42,672 nt of DNA from Caenibius sp. (lineage in GTDB: Bacteria > Pseudomonadota > Alphaproteobacteria > Sphingomonadales > Sphingomonadaceae): positions 1 through 42,672 of the forward strand of contig JAURML010000134.1 of NCBI GenBank assembly GCA_030830695.1, given 5' to 3'. A program made the translations under genes and the position numbers. Below, in pieces: positions 1-9,164 of this stretch (its first letter is position 1; each line of letters begins with the position of its first letter). Below the pieces are notes generated by a model. It was not told the origin of the DNA, ran no database searches, and saw nothing but the letters and a program-made list of their open reading frames with translations.

Positions 1-1751
1 GCCCCGCCTTGCAGGCCCGGAACCGGGCGCGCATCGTCCCGCCCCATCCACACGCCGGTCGTGATCCCGCTGGAAAAGCCCAGAAACCATCCATCCTTGT
101 TGGAGCTGGTGGTCCCGGTCTTGCCTGCCACCGGCCGCCCGATCTGGGCAGCCTTGCCGGTGCCGACATTGACCGCGGTTTGCAGCAGGTCGGTGATGCC
201 TGCCGCGACATAATCGGGAACCAGTTGTTGTGGCCGGGTTTCTTCATGCGCGTAAAGCAGCTCGCCATCGGCGGTTGTCACCTTGGTCACGCCATAGGGA
301 TCGATCGCCTTGCCCCGTGCAGATACGGCGCCAAAGGCGCGGACCATGTCAATCACCCGCACTTCGGAGCTGCCCAACACCATCGCCGGGAAGGTCGAAA
401 TTGGCGTCGTGATGCCGAAGCGGCGCGCCATGCCCGCCACGGCGCTGAAGCCCACATCATTGCCAAGCTGGGCGGCGACGGTGTTCTTGGAATAGGCGAA
501 GGCGGTGCGCACATCGATCGGACCCGCATAGCTGCCGCCCGAATTGCGCGGGCTCCAGCCCTGAATCGTGACCGGTTCATCCACCACCGGATCGTCGGGG
601 ATATAGCCTGCCTCAAGCGCGGCCAGATAGACAAACAGCTTCCAGGCCGATCCCGGCTGGCGCACCGAATTGGTGGCGCGGTTGTAATTGGAACTGACGT
701 AGTCAGTCCCGCCGACCATCGCCAGCACCGCGCCGTCGCGATCGATGCTGACCAGCGCGCCTTGCGCGCCCTTGGGCGCATTGGCCTGGATGGCGGCAGT
801 AGCGGCGCGCTGCATGCCAAGGTCGAGCGTGGTCCACACCTCCAGCGGCTCCTGCGTATCTGGCAGGATCAGGTCGAGCTGGGGCAGCACCCAATCCGTG
901 AAATAACGGATCGAATTCTGGCCCTTTTCCTCTTTCAGCTTCACCGCCGATACATCGACCGCATCCGCTTCAGCCGCCCCGATCGCGCCATATTGCTTCA
1001 TCAGCGCCAGCACGACATTGGCGCGCTTCACCGCAGCCTGGACATCGGCGGTGGGGGAATAGCGTGACGGCGCCTTGACCATGCCGGCAATGATTGCGGC
1101 TTCCGCCACGCTCATCTTGCGGGCCGAATGGCTGAAGAACTTGTGGCTGGCCGCGTCAATCCCGTATGCACCGCCTCCGAAATAGACCTTGTTGAGGTAG
1201 AGTTCGAGGATCTGGTCCTTGGAAAATTTCGTTTCCAGCGCCAGCGCCAGCACCGCCTCGCGCGCCTTGCGGTGGAATGTGCGGCTGTTGTTGAGGAAGA
1301 CATTGCGCGCCAGCTGCTGGGTAATGGTGGAAGTGGCGGCGATCCTCCGGTCCCCGGTCGCGGCCACCCACAGGGCACGGCCGAGACCAATCGGATCAAT
1401 GCCGAAATGCGAATAGAAGCGGCGGTCCTCGACCGAGACCATCGCATCCTTCATCACCTGAGGAATTTCATCGGCTGGCAGCCATTCGCCGGGGCTCGGG
1501 CCAAGCGTGACAATCTCCGTCCCGTCATTGGCGCGTACCACGATGGCCTGCCCCGCCTCGCTTTTCGTCAGCGCGGTGTAGCCGGGCAGGGACCGGGCCG
1601 CCATGGCGACCGTTATGCCCAGAATGAGCACGCCGAGCAGCGCCAGCGTCGCACCCCAGGCGAACAGCCGCCGCAGCCAGCGCCAGCGGCGCGGCTGTGA
1701 TTGTTCCTGGCCGGTCTGCCTGCTGTTCGGAAGCCCCCGCCGTCTGGCCAT
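1..1751 (-). CDS. Bifunctional penicillin-binding protein, class A (PBP1A-like), 3' end cut by window
   Basis: Peptidoglycan glycosyltransferase/transpeptidase anchored in the inner membrane. 583 residues are visible and the C-terminus lies beyond the left edge. A basic N-terminus is followed by one membrane segment (about residues 30-52). The GT51 domain carries EDRRFYSHFG (catalytic Glu108), STITQQLARN (141-150) and LELYLNKVYFG (182-192). The transpeptidase domain has SxxK as SAWK (Ser368), SKN (421-423) and KTGT (544-547), so both active sites look complete. The start ATG at 1751 puts the basic stretch and membrane anchor in the usual place. Monocistronic as far as seen; about 120 bp separates it from msrB, which is transcribed toward it. 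Class A is certain; which paralogue (PBP1A, 1B or 1C) cannot be settled without the C-terminus. Confidence 0.93.
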   Translation of the reverse strand, partial: MARRRGLPNSRQTGQEQSQPRRWRWLRRLFAWGATLALLGVLILGITVAMAARSLPGYTALTKSEAGQAIVVRANDGTEIVTLGPSPGEWLPADEIPQVMKDAMVSVEDRRFYSHFGIDPIGLGRALWVAATGDRRIAATSTITQQLARNVFLNNSRTFHRKAREAVLALALETKFSKDQILELYLNKVYFGGGAYGIDAASHKFFSHSARKMSVAEAAIIAGMVKAPSRYSPTADVQAAVKRANVVLALMKQYGAIGAAEADAVDVSAVKLKEEKGQNSIRYFTDWVLPQLDLILPDTQEPLEVWTTLDLGMQRAATAAIQANAPKGAQGALVSIDRDGAVLAMVGGTDYVSSNYNRATNSVRQPGSAWKLFVYLAALEAGYIPDDPVVDEPVTIQGWSPRNSGGSYAGPIDVRTAFAYSKNTVAAQLGNDVGFSAVAGMARRFGITTPISTFPAMVLGSSEVRVIDMVRAFGAVSARGKAIDPYGVTKVTTADGELLYAHEETRPQQLVPDYVAAGITDLLQTAVNVGTGKAAQIGRPVAGKTGTTSSNKDGWFLGFSSGITTGVWMGRDDARPVPGLQGG

Positions 1752-1870
1752 CTGGCGCTGTTACCTTTCGTGGCGCGGGATCACCCGCATCGATCCGGTC
1801 GCATGCATAAGCGAATTGTAACCAGGCGTTAACGGCGAATGCGGCGGGGCGTGGCCAAGGGCTGGCTGGC

Positions 1871-2278
1871 CTATTCGCCCGCTTCGTCAGGCGCGAAGCT
1901 GAGCGCGCCGCTGTTCAGGCAGTAACGCAGGCCCGTGGGCTCTGGACCGTCCGGAAAGACATGGCCAAGATGGCCTTCGCAACGCGCGCAGCGCACTTCG
2001 GTGCGAACCATGCCATGCGAGGCATCGCGGCGTTCTTCGACCACATCATCGGCCACCGGCTGGTAAAAGCTGGGCCAGCCCGAACCGCTGTCATATTTGC
2101 TGTCCGAACGGAACAGCAACTGCCCGCAGCCGGCGCAGTGATATTCGCCGCTGGCCTTATTCTTCTCGTAAATCCCGGTGAAGGCCCGTTCAGTGCCCGC
2201 TTCGCGCAGGATGTAATATTGTTCGGCGCTCAGCCGCTGGCGCCATTCGGTATCGGAAAGATCGAGTTTGTCAGCCAT
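1871..2278 (-). CDS. msrB: Peptide-methionine (R)-S-oxide reductase MsrB, cytoplasmic
   Basis: Reduces methionine-R-sulfoxide in proteins, with thioredoxin as the usual reductant. 135 residues, normal for a single-domain MsrB. Structural zinc cysteines form two CxxC pairs (Cys48/51 in CAGC and Cys97/100 in CARC). The GWPSF, HLGHVF and RYCLNS motifs are present, with catalytic Cys120. There is no signal peptide. An upstream in-frame ATG at 2323 exists, but the start at 2278 is preferred: AAGGAG lies 6 nt before it and the protein then begins just ahead of the conserved fold. A second, exported MsrB sits at 41709-42203. Confidence 0.95.
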   Translation of the reverse strand: MADKLDLSDTEWRQRLSAEQYYILREAGTERAFTGIYEKNKASGEYHCAGCGQLLFRSDSKYDSGSGWPSFYQPVADDVVEERRDASHGMVRTEVRCARCEGHLGHVFPDGPEPTGLRYCLNSGALSFAPDEAGE

Positions 2279-2338
2279 GGCATTCTCCTTGGCGCCAAGA
2301 GATACGGCCTGACCGCCCGCCATTCAAGTCGATGCAGG

Positions 2339-3010
2339 TCAGGCGTTGGGGTCCGAATAATGGCCGGGTGGCTGGATTACGTCCATTCGTTCGGCAAGCA
2401 GTGGCCGGAAGCTCGGCCTGCTCTTGAACAGGGCGTACCAGCCCTTGGCCTGTTCATGCCCGTTCCAGTCGATCCCGCCCAGATAATCCGCGACCGAAAT
2501 CTGCGCAGCGGCGGCCAGATCGGCCAGGCTCATCTGCGGGCCGGCCAGCCATGGGCGGTTGTCGATCAGATAGTCGAGATAATCGAGATGGTCATGCGCC
2601 GCCTTCATCGCCTGGCGCAGCATCCCTGAATCGGGCGGGCTGCGATAGACCAGCCGTTTCTTCATCCGTTCATGCAGCAACGGGCCAGTGACATCGGCGT
2701 AGAAATTCTCGTCGAACAGGGCGATCAGCCGACGGATTTCAGCCCGCCCGGCCACGGTCCCATTGATCATCGGGTTCTTGTCGACCGTCTCCTCGAAATA
2801 TTCGCAGATCGCCCGGCTGTCGACCAGCGTGGCCTTGCGTTCGGGATCGTGCAGCACGGGCGTGCGTCCGGCGGGGTTCAGCGCATAGAATTCGTCGCGC
2901 TCTTCCCACGGGTTTTCACGCTCAAGTTCAAAGGGGATGCCCTTTTCGCTCAGCAGCAGCCGGACCTTGCGGCTGAACGGGCAGAGGGGAAACTGGAAGA
3001 GGTGCCACAT
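2339..3010 (-). CDS. GST-superfamily protein, FzlA-like
   Basis: 223 residues with a thioredoxin-like N-terminal domain and an all-helical C-terminal domain. The N-terminal motif is CPFS (Cys10-Ser13), followed by NPAGRTPVL and the DSRAICEYFEE loop. The C-terminal domain has WLAGPQMSLADLAAA and ends in a short proline-rich tail (PPGHYSDPNA). From memory, this layout, including the SRPSFRPLL stretch and the HY-acidic tail, resembles alphaproteobacterial FzlA, which binds FtsZ and controls constriction, more than catalytic glutathione transferases. A true GST or a stringent-starvation-like protein remains possible. It lies 60 bp upstream of msrB on the same strand and may be cotranscribed with it. 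Confidence 0.75.
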   Translation of the reverse strand: MWHLFQFPLCPFSRKVRLLLSEKGIPFELERENPWEERDEFYALNPAGRTPVLHDPERKATLVDSRAICEYFEETVDKNPMINGTVAGRAEIRRLIALFDENFYADVTGPLLHERMKKRLVYRSPPDSGMLRQAMKAAHDHLDYLDYLIDNRPWLAGPQMSLADLAAAAQISVADYLGGIDWNGHEQAKGWYALFKSRPSFRPLLAERMDVIQPPGHYSDPNA

Positions 3011-3082
3011 GCAGGGGCTTCATGCCCCAAGCGGCATTTCGCGTCCACCGGGGACCGCGTAAATATTCAGTGCAAAACCGGC

Positions 3083-3490
3083 TCAAACCCCCGATGCGTC
3101 AAGCGAGGCCAGGCAATCGGGCATCGCCGCTTCCAATGCGCCGGGCGCGTCCAGTGCGCGGGCCTGATCGTGCATCAGCGCGCTCAACCGGTCACGCCCG
3201 ATCTGGGCATTGTCCATCAGTTCGGCGCCTGCCCGCACGAAATACTCCCGCCCGCGTTCGGCCAGCCGGGGCCAGCCCAGCGCCGCCGCATCACCGGCGC
3301 CCTGGCGTTGTGCGGCCAGCGCGAAGGCCGCCGAACAGCGCAGCAGCGTGGCATGGCGCGGATTGAGCGCGGCAGCGGCATCTTCCGCCACAGCGGGCGC
3401 CGGCGCAAGCACGGCCGCCAGAATGGCAAGCGTCAGCGGGAGGCGGGCAGGCGACAGGGCGCGCACGATGCGCATTGTGTGAAGGTCCAT
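3083..3490 (-). CDS. Small exported protein of unknown function
   Basis: About 135 residues. Two ATGs five codons apart can serve as start. The one at 3490 has AGGAAGGGA directly before it (tight spacing); the one at 3475 gives a cleaner signal peptide. Either way the protein begins with a basic residue, a hydrophobic core (LPLTLAILAAVLA) and an APAVAED-type cleavage site, so it is probably periplasmic. The mature part is alanine-rich and helical, with a conserved-looking CSAAFALAAQRQ segment. Small sphingomonad periplasmic proteins of this look are usually annotated as hypothetical. I cannot assign a function. It is transcribed divergently from mobA with about 50 bp between them. Confidence 0.6.
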   Translation of the reverse strand: MDLHTMRIVRALSPARLPLTLAILAAVLAPAPAVAEDAAAALNPRHATLLRCSAAFALAAQRQGAGDAAALGWPRLAERGREYFVRAGAELMDNAQIGRDRLSALMHDQARALDAPGALEAAMPDCLASLDASGV

Positions 3491-3542
3491 TCCCTTCCTA
3501 TAGCGGCACGATGATGAACCGCAGCAAACTTCGTATCGCATC

Positions 3543-4091
3543 GTGCAGGCAAGCTGCGTGATTCTGGGGCTGGTTCTGGCGGGTGGGGCGTCCACGCGCT
3601 TTGGCAGTGACAAGGCGCTGGCCCAGCTCGACGGGCACAGCCTGATCGCGCTGGCGGTCGATCGCCTGTCCGGCTGGTGCGAACAGGTGGTGATCGCCGG
3701 GCGCGAAGCAGGCCCCGCACCCTGCCTTCCTGACTGGCCGCGCCCGGGCATGGGGCCGCTGGGCGGCATTGCTGCCGCCCTCCATCATGCGCGAGATGCA
3801 GGCTTTGCGGCGGTGCTGAGCTGCGGGGTGGATTCACCGGGTCTGCCCGATGATCTGCCTGTCATGCTGGACCCTGCGCCTGCCTATTGCGCGGGCCAGC
3901 CGGTGATCGGGCTGTGGCCCGTGTCGGCGGCAGGCGCGATCGAGGCGATCCTGGAAGGCGCGGGCCGCCATTCCATGCTGGCCTTTGCGGAACGGATCGG
4001 GGCCCGGGCGGTGATGCTGCCTGCCGGGCCAGCCAATATCAACACGCCTGTCGATCTTGCCGCTGCGCGGCGGCGCCCGCTTAGCGGGTAA
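3543..4091 (+). CDS. mobA: Molybdenum cofactor guanylyltransferase MobA
   Basis: Transfers GMP from GTP to molybdopterin to form the dinucleotide cofactor. 182 residues, close to the family norm. The nucleotide-binding signature LAGGASTRFGSDKA is near the N-terminus, followed by GPLGGIAAAL, the metal-site region CGVDSPGLP, and NINTPVDLA at the C-terminus. The start is GTG 3543, or GTG 3558 five codons later; both precede the signature. The 3' end overlaps the convergent metW stop by 11 bp. No other Moco genes lie nearby. Confidence 0.9.
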   Translation: MQASCVILGLVLAGGASTRFGSDKALAQLDGHSLIALAVDRLSGWCEQVVIAGREAGPAPCLPDWPRPGMGPLGGIAAALHHARDAGFAAVLSCGVDSPGLPDDLPVMLDPAPAYCAGQPVIGLWPVSAAGAIEAILEGAGRHSMLAFAERIGARAVMLPAGPANINTPVDLAAARRRPLSG

Positions 4092-4668
4092 CCTGGAACA
4101 CCGCGTTATGCGCGCGCCAGTTCGCATTCATCGGCGAAATCAGCTTGCCGCGCGACAGGAACCAGCAGCGTTTCACCTTCACCCCCCGCACGTCCAGCAG
4201 ATCGCGGAAATCGGCGATGGTCAGGTGATGGATGTTGGGCGTGTCATACCATGTCTGCGGCAGGTTGCGCGTCACCGGCATGCGTCCCTTGGCCAGCAGG
4301 TACAGCCGCACCCGCCAATGCGCGAAATTGGGAAAGCTGACAAAGGCCTGCCGCCCCACGCGCAGCAATTCGTCCAGCATCTGATCGGGGCGCTGGGTGG
4401 TTTGCAGCGTCTGGCTCAGGATCGCGTAATCGAACGAATCATCAGGATAAAAGGCGAGGTCAGTGTTGGCGTCGCCCTGGATGACCGAAAGCCCCCGGCT
4501 GACGCATTGTTCGACCTTTTCCGCATCGATTTCCATGCCGCGCGCATCGACAGCGCGTTCGTCGCGTAGCGCGGCCAGCAGCATGCCATCGCCGCAGCCG
4601 ACATCAAGCACGCGCGTGCCGGGCTGCACATGGCTGGCGATGAGGGCAAGATCGGGGCGCAGGCTCAC
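4081..4668 (-). CDS. metW: MetW, methionine biosynthesis partner of MetX
   Basis: 195-residue class I SAM-methyltransferase-fold protein. The glycine-rich loop VLDVGCGDG (about 20-28) is followed by an acidic residue at the end of the second strand (GMEIDAEKV) and the family stretch PNFAHWRVRLYLLAKGRMPVT. Genetic linkage of metW with metX is characteristic of alpha-, beta- and gammaproteobacteria, where MetW supports homoserine acylation. Its GTG start overlaps the metX stop (GTGA), indicating translational coupling. The 3' end overlaps mobA on the other strand by 11 bp. Confidence 0.95.
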   Translation of the reverse strand: MSLRPDLALIASHVQPGTRVLDVGCGDGMLLAALRDERAVDARGMEIDAEKVEQCVSRGLSVIQGDANTDLAFYPDDSFDYAILSQTLQTTQRPDQMLDELLRVGRQAFVSFPNFAHWRVRLYLLAKGRMPVTRNLPQTWYDTPNIHHLTIADFRDLLDVRGVKVKRCWFLSRGKLISPMNANWRAHNAVFQVTR

Positions 4669-5774
4669 TGTTCGAGGAACCCCTTCACCACCCGGTCAAG
4701 CGCGGGCACGTCCAGCAGGAAGCTGTCATGGCCAAAGGGCGCGGCCAGTTCGACAAAGCTGACCGGTGCGCCGGCGGCATTGAGCGCATGCACCAGCTTG
4801 CGGGACTGGGGCGTAGGATAAAGCCAGTCCGTGTCGAAGCTGATGACGCAGAATTTGGCATGCGTGCGGGCGAAGGCTTCCGCCAGCCGGCCACCCTGTT
4901 CTTCCTCCAGGTCGAAATAGCTCATCGCCCGGGTGATATAGAGATAGGAATTGGCGTCGAACCGCCCGGTAAAGCTCAACCCCTGGTGGCGCAGATAGCT
5001 TTCCACCTGGAAATCCGCATCGAAACCGAAGCTTTTGGCATCGCGATCCTGCAGGCGGCGGCCGAATTTACCGGTCAGGCTTTCTTCCGACAGATAGGTG
5101 ATATGCGCGGCCATGCGGGCCAAGGACAGCCCGGCATCGGGCGCCTTGCCGGTGCCGTAATAATTGCCTTCCTGCCAGTCCGGATCGGCCATGATCGCCT
5201 GGCGCCCCACTTCCTGGAATGCGATATTCTGCGCGGCCATGGTTGCGGTGCTGGCGATGGCGAGAACGCGATCGGCCATGTCGGGCCAGTTGGCCGCGAG
5301 GCTGAGCGCCTGCATCCCGCCCATTGAACCGCCGACGATGGCGTGCAGCCGTTCGATCCCCAGCTCTTTCAGCAGCGCCACATGCGCGCGTACCATGTCG
5401 CGAATGGTGATGACCGGAAAGCGCATCGCATAGGGTTTGCCGTCGGCGGCCAGACTGCCGGGGCCGGTCGATCCCATGCAGCCGCCCAGCACATTGGCGG
5501 AGAGGACGTAGAAGCGGGTTGTGTCGATCGGCTTGCCCGGCCCAACCATGCGGTCCCACCAGCCCGGCTTGCCGGTAATGGGGTGGGGGCTTGCCACATG
5601 CTGGTCGCCGGTGGTGGCATGAGCGACGAAGATCGCATTGTCGCGGGCCGGGTTCAGCGTGCCATAGGCTTCATAGGCGATTTCCACGCCATCCAGCCGC
5701 TGCTCGCCATCCAGCGGCAGAGGTTCGGGCAGCGTCACGGTTCCGTGATTGCTTATGATCGAGGCGGTGGCCAT
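4665..5774 (-). CDS. metX: Homoserine O-acyltransferase MetX
   Basis: Alpha/beta-hydrolase that acylates homoserine in the first committed step of methionine synthesis. 369 residues. Nucleophile elbow GGSMGG (Ser150), acidic region FDTDWLYP, and catalytic His349 in FGHDSF. Family hallmarks [14 protein letters not shown] and [14 protein letters not shown] are present. The frame is open far upstream, but that part is antisense to hisC and has no homology. ATG 5774 gives the normal family N-terminus. MetX-fold enzymes may use acetyl-CoA or succinyl-CoA, and the donor cannot be decided by eye. First gene of a metX-metW operon, divergent from hisC. I saw no SAM-II-like riboswitch in the 108-bp gap. 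Confidence 0.95.
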   Translation of the reverse strand: MATASIISNHGTVTLPEPLPLDGEQRLDGVEIAYEAYGTLNPARDNAIFVAHATTGDQHVASPHPITGKPGWWDRMVGPGKPIDTTRFYVLSANVLGGCMGSTGPGSLAADGKPYAMRFPVITIRDMVRAHVALLKELGIERLHAIVGGSMGGMQALSLAANWPDMADRVLAIASTATMAAQNIAFQEVGRQAIMADPDWQEGNYYGTGKAPDAGLSLARMAAHITYLSEESLTGKFGRRLQDRDAKSFGFDADFQVESYLRHQGLSFTGRFDANSYLYITRAMSYFDLEEEQGGRLAEAFARTHAKFCVISFDTDWLYPTPQSRKLVHALNAAGAPVSFVELAAPFGHDSFLLDVPALDRVVKGFLEQ

Positions 5775-5897
5775 TGCGATTGCGACTTGGGGCGTGGCTG
5801 GCGCGCTGTCAATCGCCCCCGCGCACGCCCGGCTGACGACGCGATCGCATCGCAAGGCTGTCAATCGGCGCGGAACAGCGCTATGCGCCCGCGCGTG

Positions 5898-6998
5898 ATG
5901 GATAACGCACCCACAGCCAAACCCTGGATCGAAGCGATCCATGCTTATGTTCCGGGCAAATCGCGTGCCGGGGACGGGCGGCCGCTGATCAAGCTTTCGG
6001 CCAATGAAAACCCGCTGGGCACCAGCCCCGCCGCACTGGCTGCGATCGCTGACGCGGCCGGTCCCGATCTTTACCCGGATCCCGATTCTGCCACCTTGCG
6101 GGCAGCGCTGGGCCGGGTGCACGGTATCGACCCGGCGCGGATCGTATGCGGCGCGGGCTCTGACGAACTGCTCAATCTCGCCGCGCAAGGCTATGCCGGG
6201 CCGGGGGACGAGGTGATCTACGTGCGCTACGGCTTTTCGGTCTACGATATCGCCGCGCGCCGCTGCGGGGCGACCCCAGTAATTGCACCCGATGCGGATT
6301 ACGGCACGGATGTGGACGCGCTGCTGGCGCTGGTGACGGAGCGGACGCGGGTGGTGTTCATTGCCAATCCCAACAATCCGACCGGCAGCTTTCTGCCCAG
6401 GGGCGAAGTGGCGCGGTTGCATGCGGGCCTGCCAAAAGACGTGCTGTTCGTGCTCGATCAGGCCTATGCCGAATATCTCCGGCCCGAAGATGATGACGGC
6501 GGGCTGGCGCTGGCCGCCGCGCATGACAATGTGCTGGTCACCCGCACCTTTTCCAAGATTTACGGGCTGGCCGGGCAGCGCATCGGCTGGGCCACAGGCG
6601 CGCCGGGGCTGATCGCCACGCTCAATCGCATTCGCCTGCCCTTCAATGTCGGCAATACCGCGCTGGCGATGGGCACGGCGGCGCTGGCCGATCAGCAATT
6701 CGTGGCCAGTTCGCGCGATCACAATCTGGCGGAACGCGCGCGCTTTGCCGCCGAAGTCGCGGCGATGGGCAATCATGGTCTGCGTCCGGTGCCGAGCGAG
6801 GCGAATTTCGTGCTGGTGCTGTTCGAAGGCGCGTTGAGCGCGGAGGCCGCGCATGACGGGCTGATGCAGCGCGGCTATGCCACGCGCTGGCTGCCCGGGC
6901 AGGGCCTGCCGCACGGGCTGCGCATTACCATCGGCACCACGGCGCAGATGGACGATATTCTGACGGGGCTGCGCGAAATGGCCGAAGCCGCGCGATGA
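5898..6998 (+). CDS. hisC: Histidinol-phosphate / aromatic aminotransferase HisC
   Basis: PLP-dependent class I/II aminotransferase, 366 residues. It interconverts histidinol phosphate and imidazole acetol phosphate, and probably also transaminates aromatic keto acids given its partner gene. Motifs: SANENPLG (substrate/arginine region), NPNNPTG (155-163), and the PLP lysine in [10 protein letters not shown] (Lys220), followed by QRIGWA. ATG 5898 gives the typical MDN..KPWI..IHAYVPG start; ATG 5883 and GTG 5895 are in-frame alternatives. Its stop overlaps the next gene's start (ATGA). The pairing with tyrosine biosynthesis resembles the Zymomonas hisH-tyrC arrangement known in this order. Confidence 0.93.
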   Translation: MDNAPTAKPWIEAIHAYVPGKSRAGDGRPLIKLSANENPLGTSPAALAAIADAAGPDLYPDPDSATLRAALGRVHGIDPARIVCGAGSDELLNLAAQGYAGPGDEVIYVRYGFSVYDIAARRCGATPVIAPDADYGTDVDALLALVTERTRVVFIANPNNPTGSFLPRGEVARLHAGLPKDVLFVLDQAYAEYLRPEDDDGGLALAAAHDNVLVTRTFSKIYGLAGQRIGWATGAPGLIATLNRIRLPFNVGNTALAMGTAALADQQFVASSRDHNLAERARFAAEVAAMGNHGLRPVPSEANFVLVLFEGALSAEAAHDGLMQRGYATRWLPGQGLPHGLRITIGTTAQMDDILTGLREMAEAAR

Positions 6999-7921
6999 AC
7001 CAGCCTCTCGCCTGTGTCGAACGCGTCGCCATCATCGGCCTCGGGCTGCTGGGCGGATCGATCGGCCTTGCCATTGCCGAACATCTGTCCGGCGTCACCA
7101 CTGCGGGCTATGACGCGGACCCGGCGGTGCGCACCCGCGCGGCAGAGCGTGGCCTGGCCAACGATATCTGCGATACCGCCGCTGGCGCGGTCGCGGGCGC
7201 TGATCTGGTTATCCTGTGCGTTCCGGTGGGGGCGATGGGCGCTGCGGCAGGCGAAATCGCGGCCAGCCTTGCACCGGGTTGCATCGTCAGCGATGTCGGT
7301 TCGTCGAAACAGAGCGTGAAGGAAGCCCTGCACAAGGCGCTGCCCGGCGCAGCGATCATCCCCGCGCATCCGGTGGCGGGCACGGAACACAGCGGGCCGG
7401 ACGCTGGTTTTTCCAGCCTGTTCCACAATCGCTGGTGCATTGTCACCCCGGATGACCAGACCGATCCGCGCCAGTTGACCCGGCTGGTTGCCTTCTGGGA
7501 AGCTCTGGGCGCCAATGTCGAGTTGATGAGCGCGGAACATCACGATCTGGTGCTGGCGGTGACCAGCCATATTCCCCATCTGATTGCTTATACGATCGTG
7601 GGCACCGCTTCCGATCTGGAAGAGGTGACGCAGAGCGAAGTCATCAAATATTCGGCCGGCGGGTTTCGCGATTTCACGCGCATCGCCGCCTCCGATCCGG
7701 TGATGTGGCGCGATGTCTTCCTCAGCAACCGGGAAGCGGTACTGGAAATGCTGGGCCGGTTTACGGAGGATCTGACCGCGCTGCAGCGCGCGATCCGCAG
7801 CGGCGATGGCGATGCGCTGTTCGATGCCTTCACCCGCACCCGCGCCATCCGCCGCTCGATCATCGAGCAGGGACAGGATGACGCGCGGCCCGATTTCGGG
7901 CGCTCCGACCACGGCGATTGA
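6995..7921 (+). CDS. tyrC: Prephenate / cyclohexadienyl dehydrogenase (TyrA/TyrC)
   Basis: Oxidative decarboxylation of prephenate or arogenate in tyrosine synthesis. 308 residues. Rossmann motif [13 protein letters not shown] near residue 15, then [22 protein letters not shown] and the helical dimerisation domain containing [17 protein letters not shown]. There is no fused chorismate mutase or C-terminal ACT domain, as in the feedback-insensitive Zymomonas cyclohexadienyl dehydrogenase. The C-terminal tail ([11 protein letters not shown]) is short. It is translationally coupled to hisC through ATGA and ends 20 bp from the convergent plsC. Confidence 0.93.
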   Translation: MNQPLACVERVAIIGLGLLGGSIGLAIAEHLSGVTTAGYDADPAVRTRAAERGLANDICDTAAGAVAGADLVILCVPVGAMGAAAGEIAASLAPGCIVSDVGSSKQSVKEALHKALPGAAIIPAHPVAGTEHSGPDAGFSSLFHNRWCIVTPDDQTDPRQLTRLVAFWEALGANVELMSAEHHDLVLAVTSHIPHLIAYTIVGTASDLEEVTQSEVIKYSAGGFRDFTRIAASDPVMWRDVFLSNREAVLEMLGRFTEDLTALQRAIRSGDGDALFDAFTRTRAIRRSIIEQGQDDARPDFGRSDHGD

Positions 7922-7941
7922 TAGCCCGACGGCAGCGGGCG

Positions 7942-8622
7942 TCAGTCGTTCAGTTCATTGATCGCGGCATGGACCCGCGCCTCGATTTCGGCGCGCGACA
8001 GGCCGGGCGGGATCGGCTCGCCAATCCGCAGGGTGATCGTGCCCGGTTGCTTCCACAGCCGGTGGTAAAGCGGGCCGCTGTTGACCGCCACCGGCACCAC
8101 TGGCAGCCCCGCGATCTTGTACAGCCCGGCAAAGCCCGAACGCAGCGGCGGCCGCTGCCCGTGCGGCACACGCGTGCCTTCGGGAAAGATCGCCAGCGGC
8201 CTGCCGGTCTGCGCGAATTTGCGTGCGGCCTTGCCCATCGCGCGCAATGCGGTCGCGCCCTGTTCGCGCTCCACCGGAATCAGTCCGTAATAGCGCGCGG
8301 CGCGGCCCCAGGCAGGGATTTTGAACAGTTCAGCCTTGGCGAAGACGACCGGGCGGGGCAGATAGTGCGGCAGTTCCAGTGCTTCGAAGAAACTCTCATG
8401 CTTGATCGCATAAAGCGCCGGACCATCGGCGAGTTTCCCTTCGACCCGGACCTGAATCCCCGCCAGCCGCATGCAGGCGCGGTGCCAGACGGTCCAGAAG
8501 CGGACGATGGAGAACAGTCCGGCGCCGCCGATCATCGCTGACCCGACCGCGACGATGACCAGCCCCACGGTGAGCGGGTAGAAGGCAATGTAGAACAGGA
8601 TCGACCGGAAAGCGGCGATCAT
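7942..8622 (-). CDS. plsC: 1-acyl-sn-glycerol-3-phosphate acyltransferase (PlsC family)
   Basis: Likely makes phosphatidic acid from lysophosphatidic acid at the inner membrane. 226 residues with an N-terminal hydrophobic hairpin (about 8-38). Acyltransferase block 1 reads KHESFFE, giving His75 followed after four residues by Glu80 instead of the usual Asp. Block 3 is FPEGTR (146-151), and PVVPVAVNSG lies further on. Last gene of the ftsE-ftsX-ydcF-plsC run; its ATG overlaps the ydcF stop (ATGA). Substrate could also be another lysophospholipid or an ornithine-lipid-type acceptor. Confidence 0.88.
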   Translation of the reverse strand: MIAAFRSILFYIAFYPLTVGLVIVAVGSAMIGGAGLFSIVRFWTVWHRACMRLAGIQVRVEGKLADGPALYAIKHESFFEALELPHYLPRPVVFAKAELFKIPAWGRAARYYGLIPVEREQGATALRAMGKAARKFAQTGRPLAIFPEGTRVPHGQRPPLRSGFAGLYKIAGLPVVPVAVNSGPLYHRLWKQPGTITLRIGEPIPPGLSRAEIEARVHAAINELND

Positions 8623-9164
8623 GCGCCGGTTTCCAGCATTCCGGTGTAGCGGGAAAGCCCGCTTGCCAGCAGCTTGTTATATTCGAGAAACAGGATGCGC
8701 AGCGAGGGGCGCGAGGGCACCGCATCGCGCACCAGCGTGACGCCTTCGGGCAGGGCGTGTTCCAGTTCCCCGGCGGCACGGCGCATGTGCCAGTCGGCCG
8801 TGACCAGGCGCAGGCTCTTGTACCCGTTCTTCCTGACCCAGGCCGCGGTTTCGCGCGCATTGCCGCGCGTGTCGACCGCCGCGAATTCCAGCGTGATGCA
8901 GCAACGCATCAGGCGGCGTTCGACCTTGTATTCCGCCGCGAATTCGCGCGGCTTGACCTCGGGGTCGACCCCGCTCACCAGCATTTGCCGCGCCTGCTCC
9001 TGGCGCAGCACTTCCAGCCCGCGGGCGATGCGCCCGTCACTGCCGGTCGGCACGACCACTGCATCGGTCTTGATGTCTTCCGCCGGGCCGGGCAGCGCAA
9101 AGGCAAAGCCGAGGAAGCTGAACAGCCAGACAAGCACCGCCCCGGCGGCAAGCCGCGCGATCAC
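8619..9164 (-). CDS. YdcF/SanA-like DUF218 membrane-anchored protein
   Basis: 181 residues with one N-terminal membrane segment (LAAGAVLVWLFSFLGFAFAL) and a DUF218-type domain. The domain shows DAVVVPTGSDGRIARGLEVL, LVSGVDP and the segment RGNARETAAWVRKNGYKSLRLVTADWHMRRA, typical of the YdcF/ElyC/SanA family linked to envelope and peptidoglycan-precursor homeostasis. GTG 9164 is chosen because it overlaps the ftsX stop (GTGA) and begins just before the membrane segment; the frame remains open further upstream inside ftsX. Its position after ftsEX suggests a cell-envelope role. Confidence 0.85.
   Translation of the reverse strand: MIARLAAGAVLVWLFSFLGFAFALPGPAEDIKTDAVVVPTGSDGRIARGLEVLRQEQARQMLVSGVDPEVKPREFAAEYKVERRLMRCCITLEFAAVDTRGNARETAAWVRKNGYKSLRLVTADWHMRRAAGELEHALPEGVTLVRDAVPSRPSLRILFLEYNKLLASGLSRYTGMLETGA

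Noticed and set aside
9-1067. 352-codon open frame on the plus strand
   Set aside because: It is antisense to the penicillin-binding protein gene, has no domain-like motif and is the usual mirror frame of GC-rich codons.
2672-3514. 280-codon plus-strand frame
   Set aside because: It is antisense across the GST-fold gene and the small exported protein and carries only shadow-type sequence.
5343-5897. Extension of the hisC frame upstream
   Set aside because: It is antisense to metX; the aminotransferase fold begins at about 5898.
5775-5897. SAM-II-type riboswitch before metX
   Set aside because: I looked for the short pseudoknot pattern on the minus strand and found no convincing match; only GC-rich sequence with repeated GCGAT words.
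5775-6914. Extension of the metX frame by almost 380 codons upstream
   Set aside because: The extra part is antisense to hisC and not related to any acyltransferase; ATG 5774 gives the normal MetX N-terminus.
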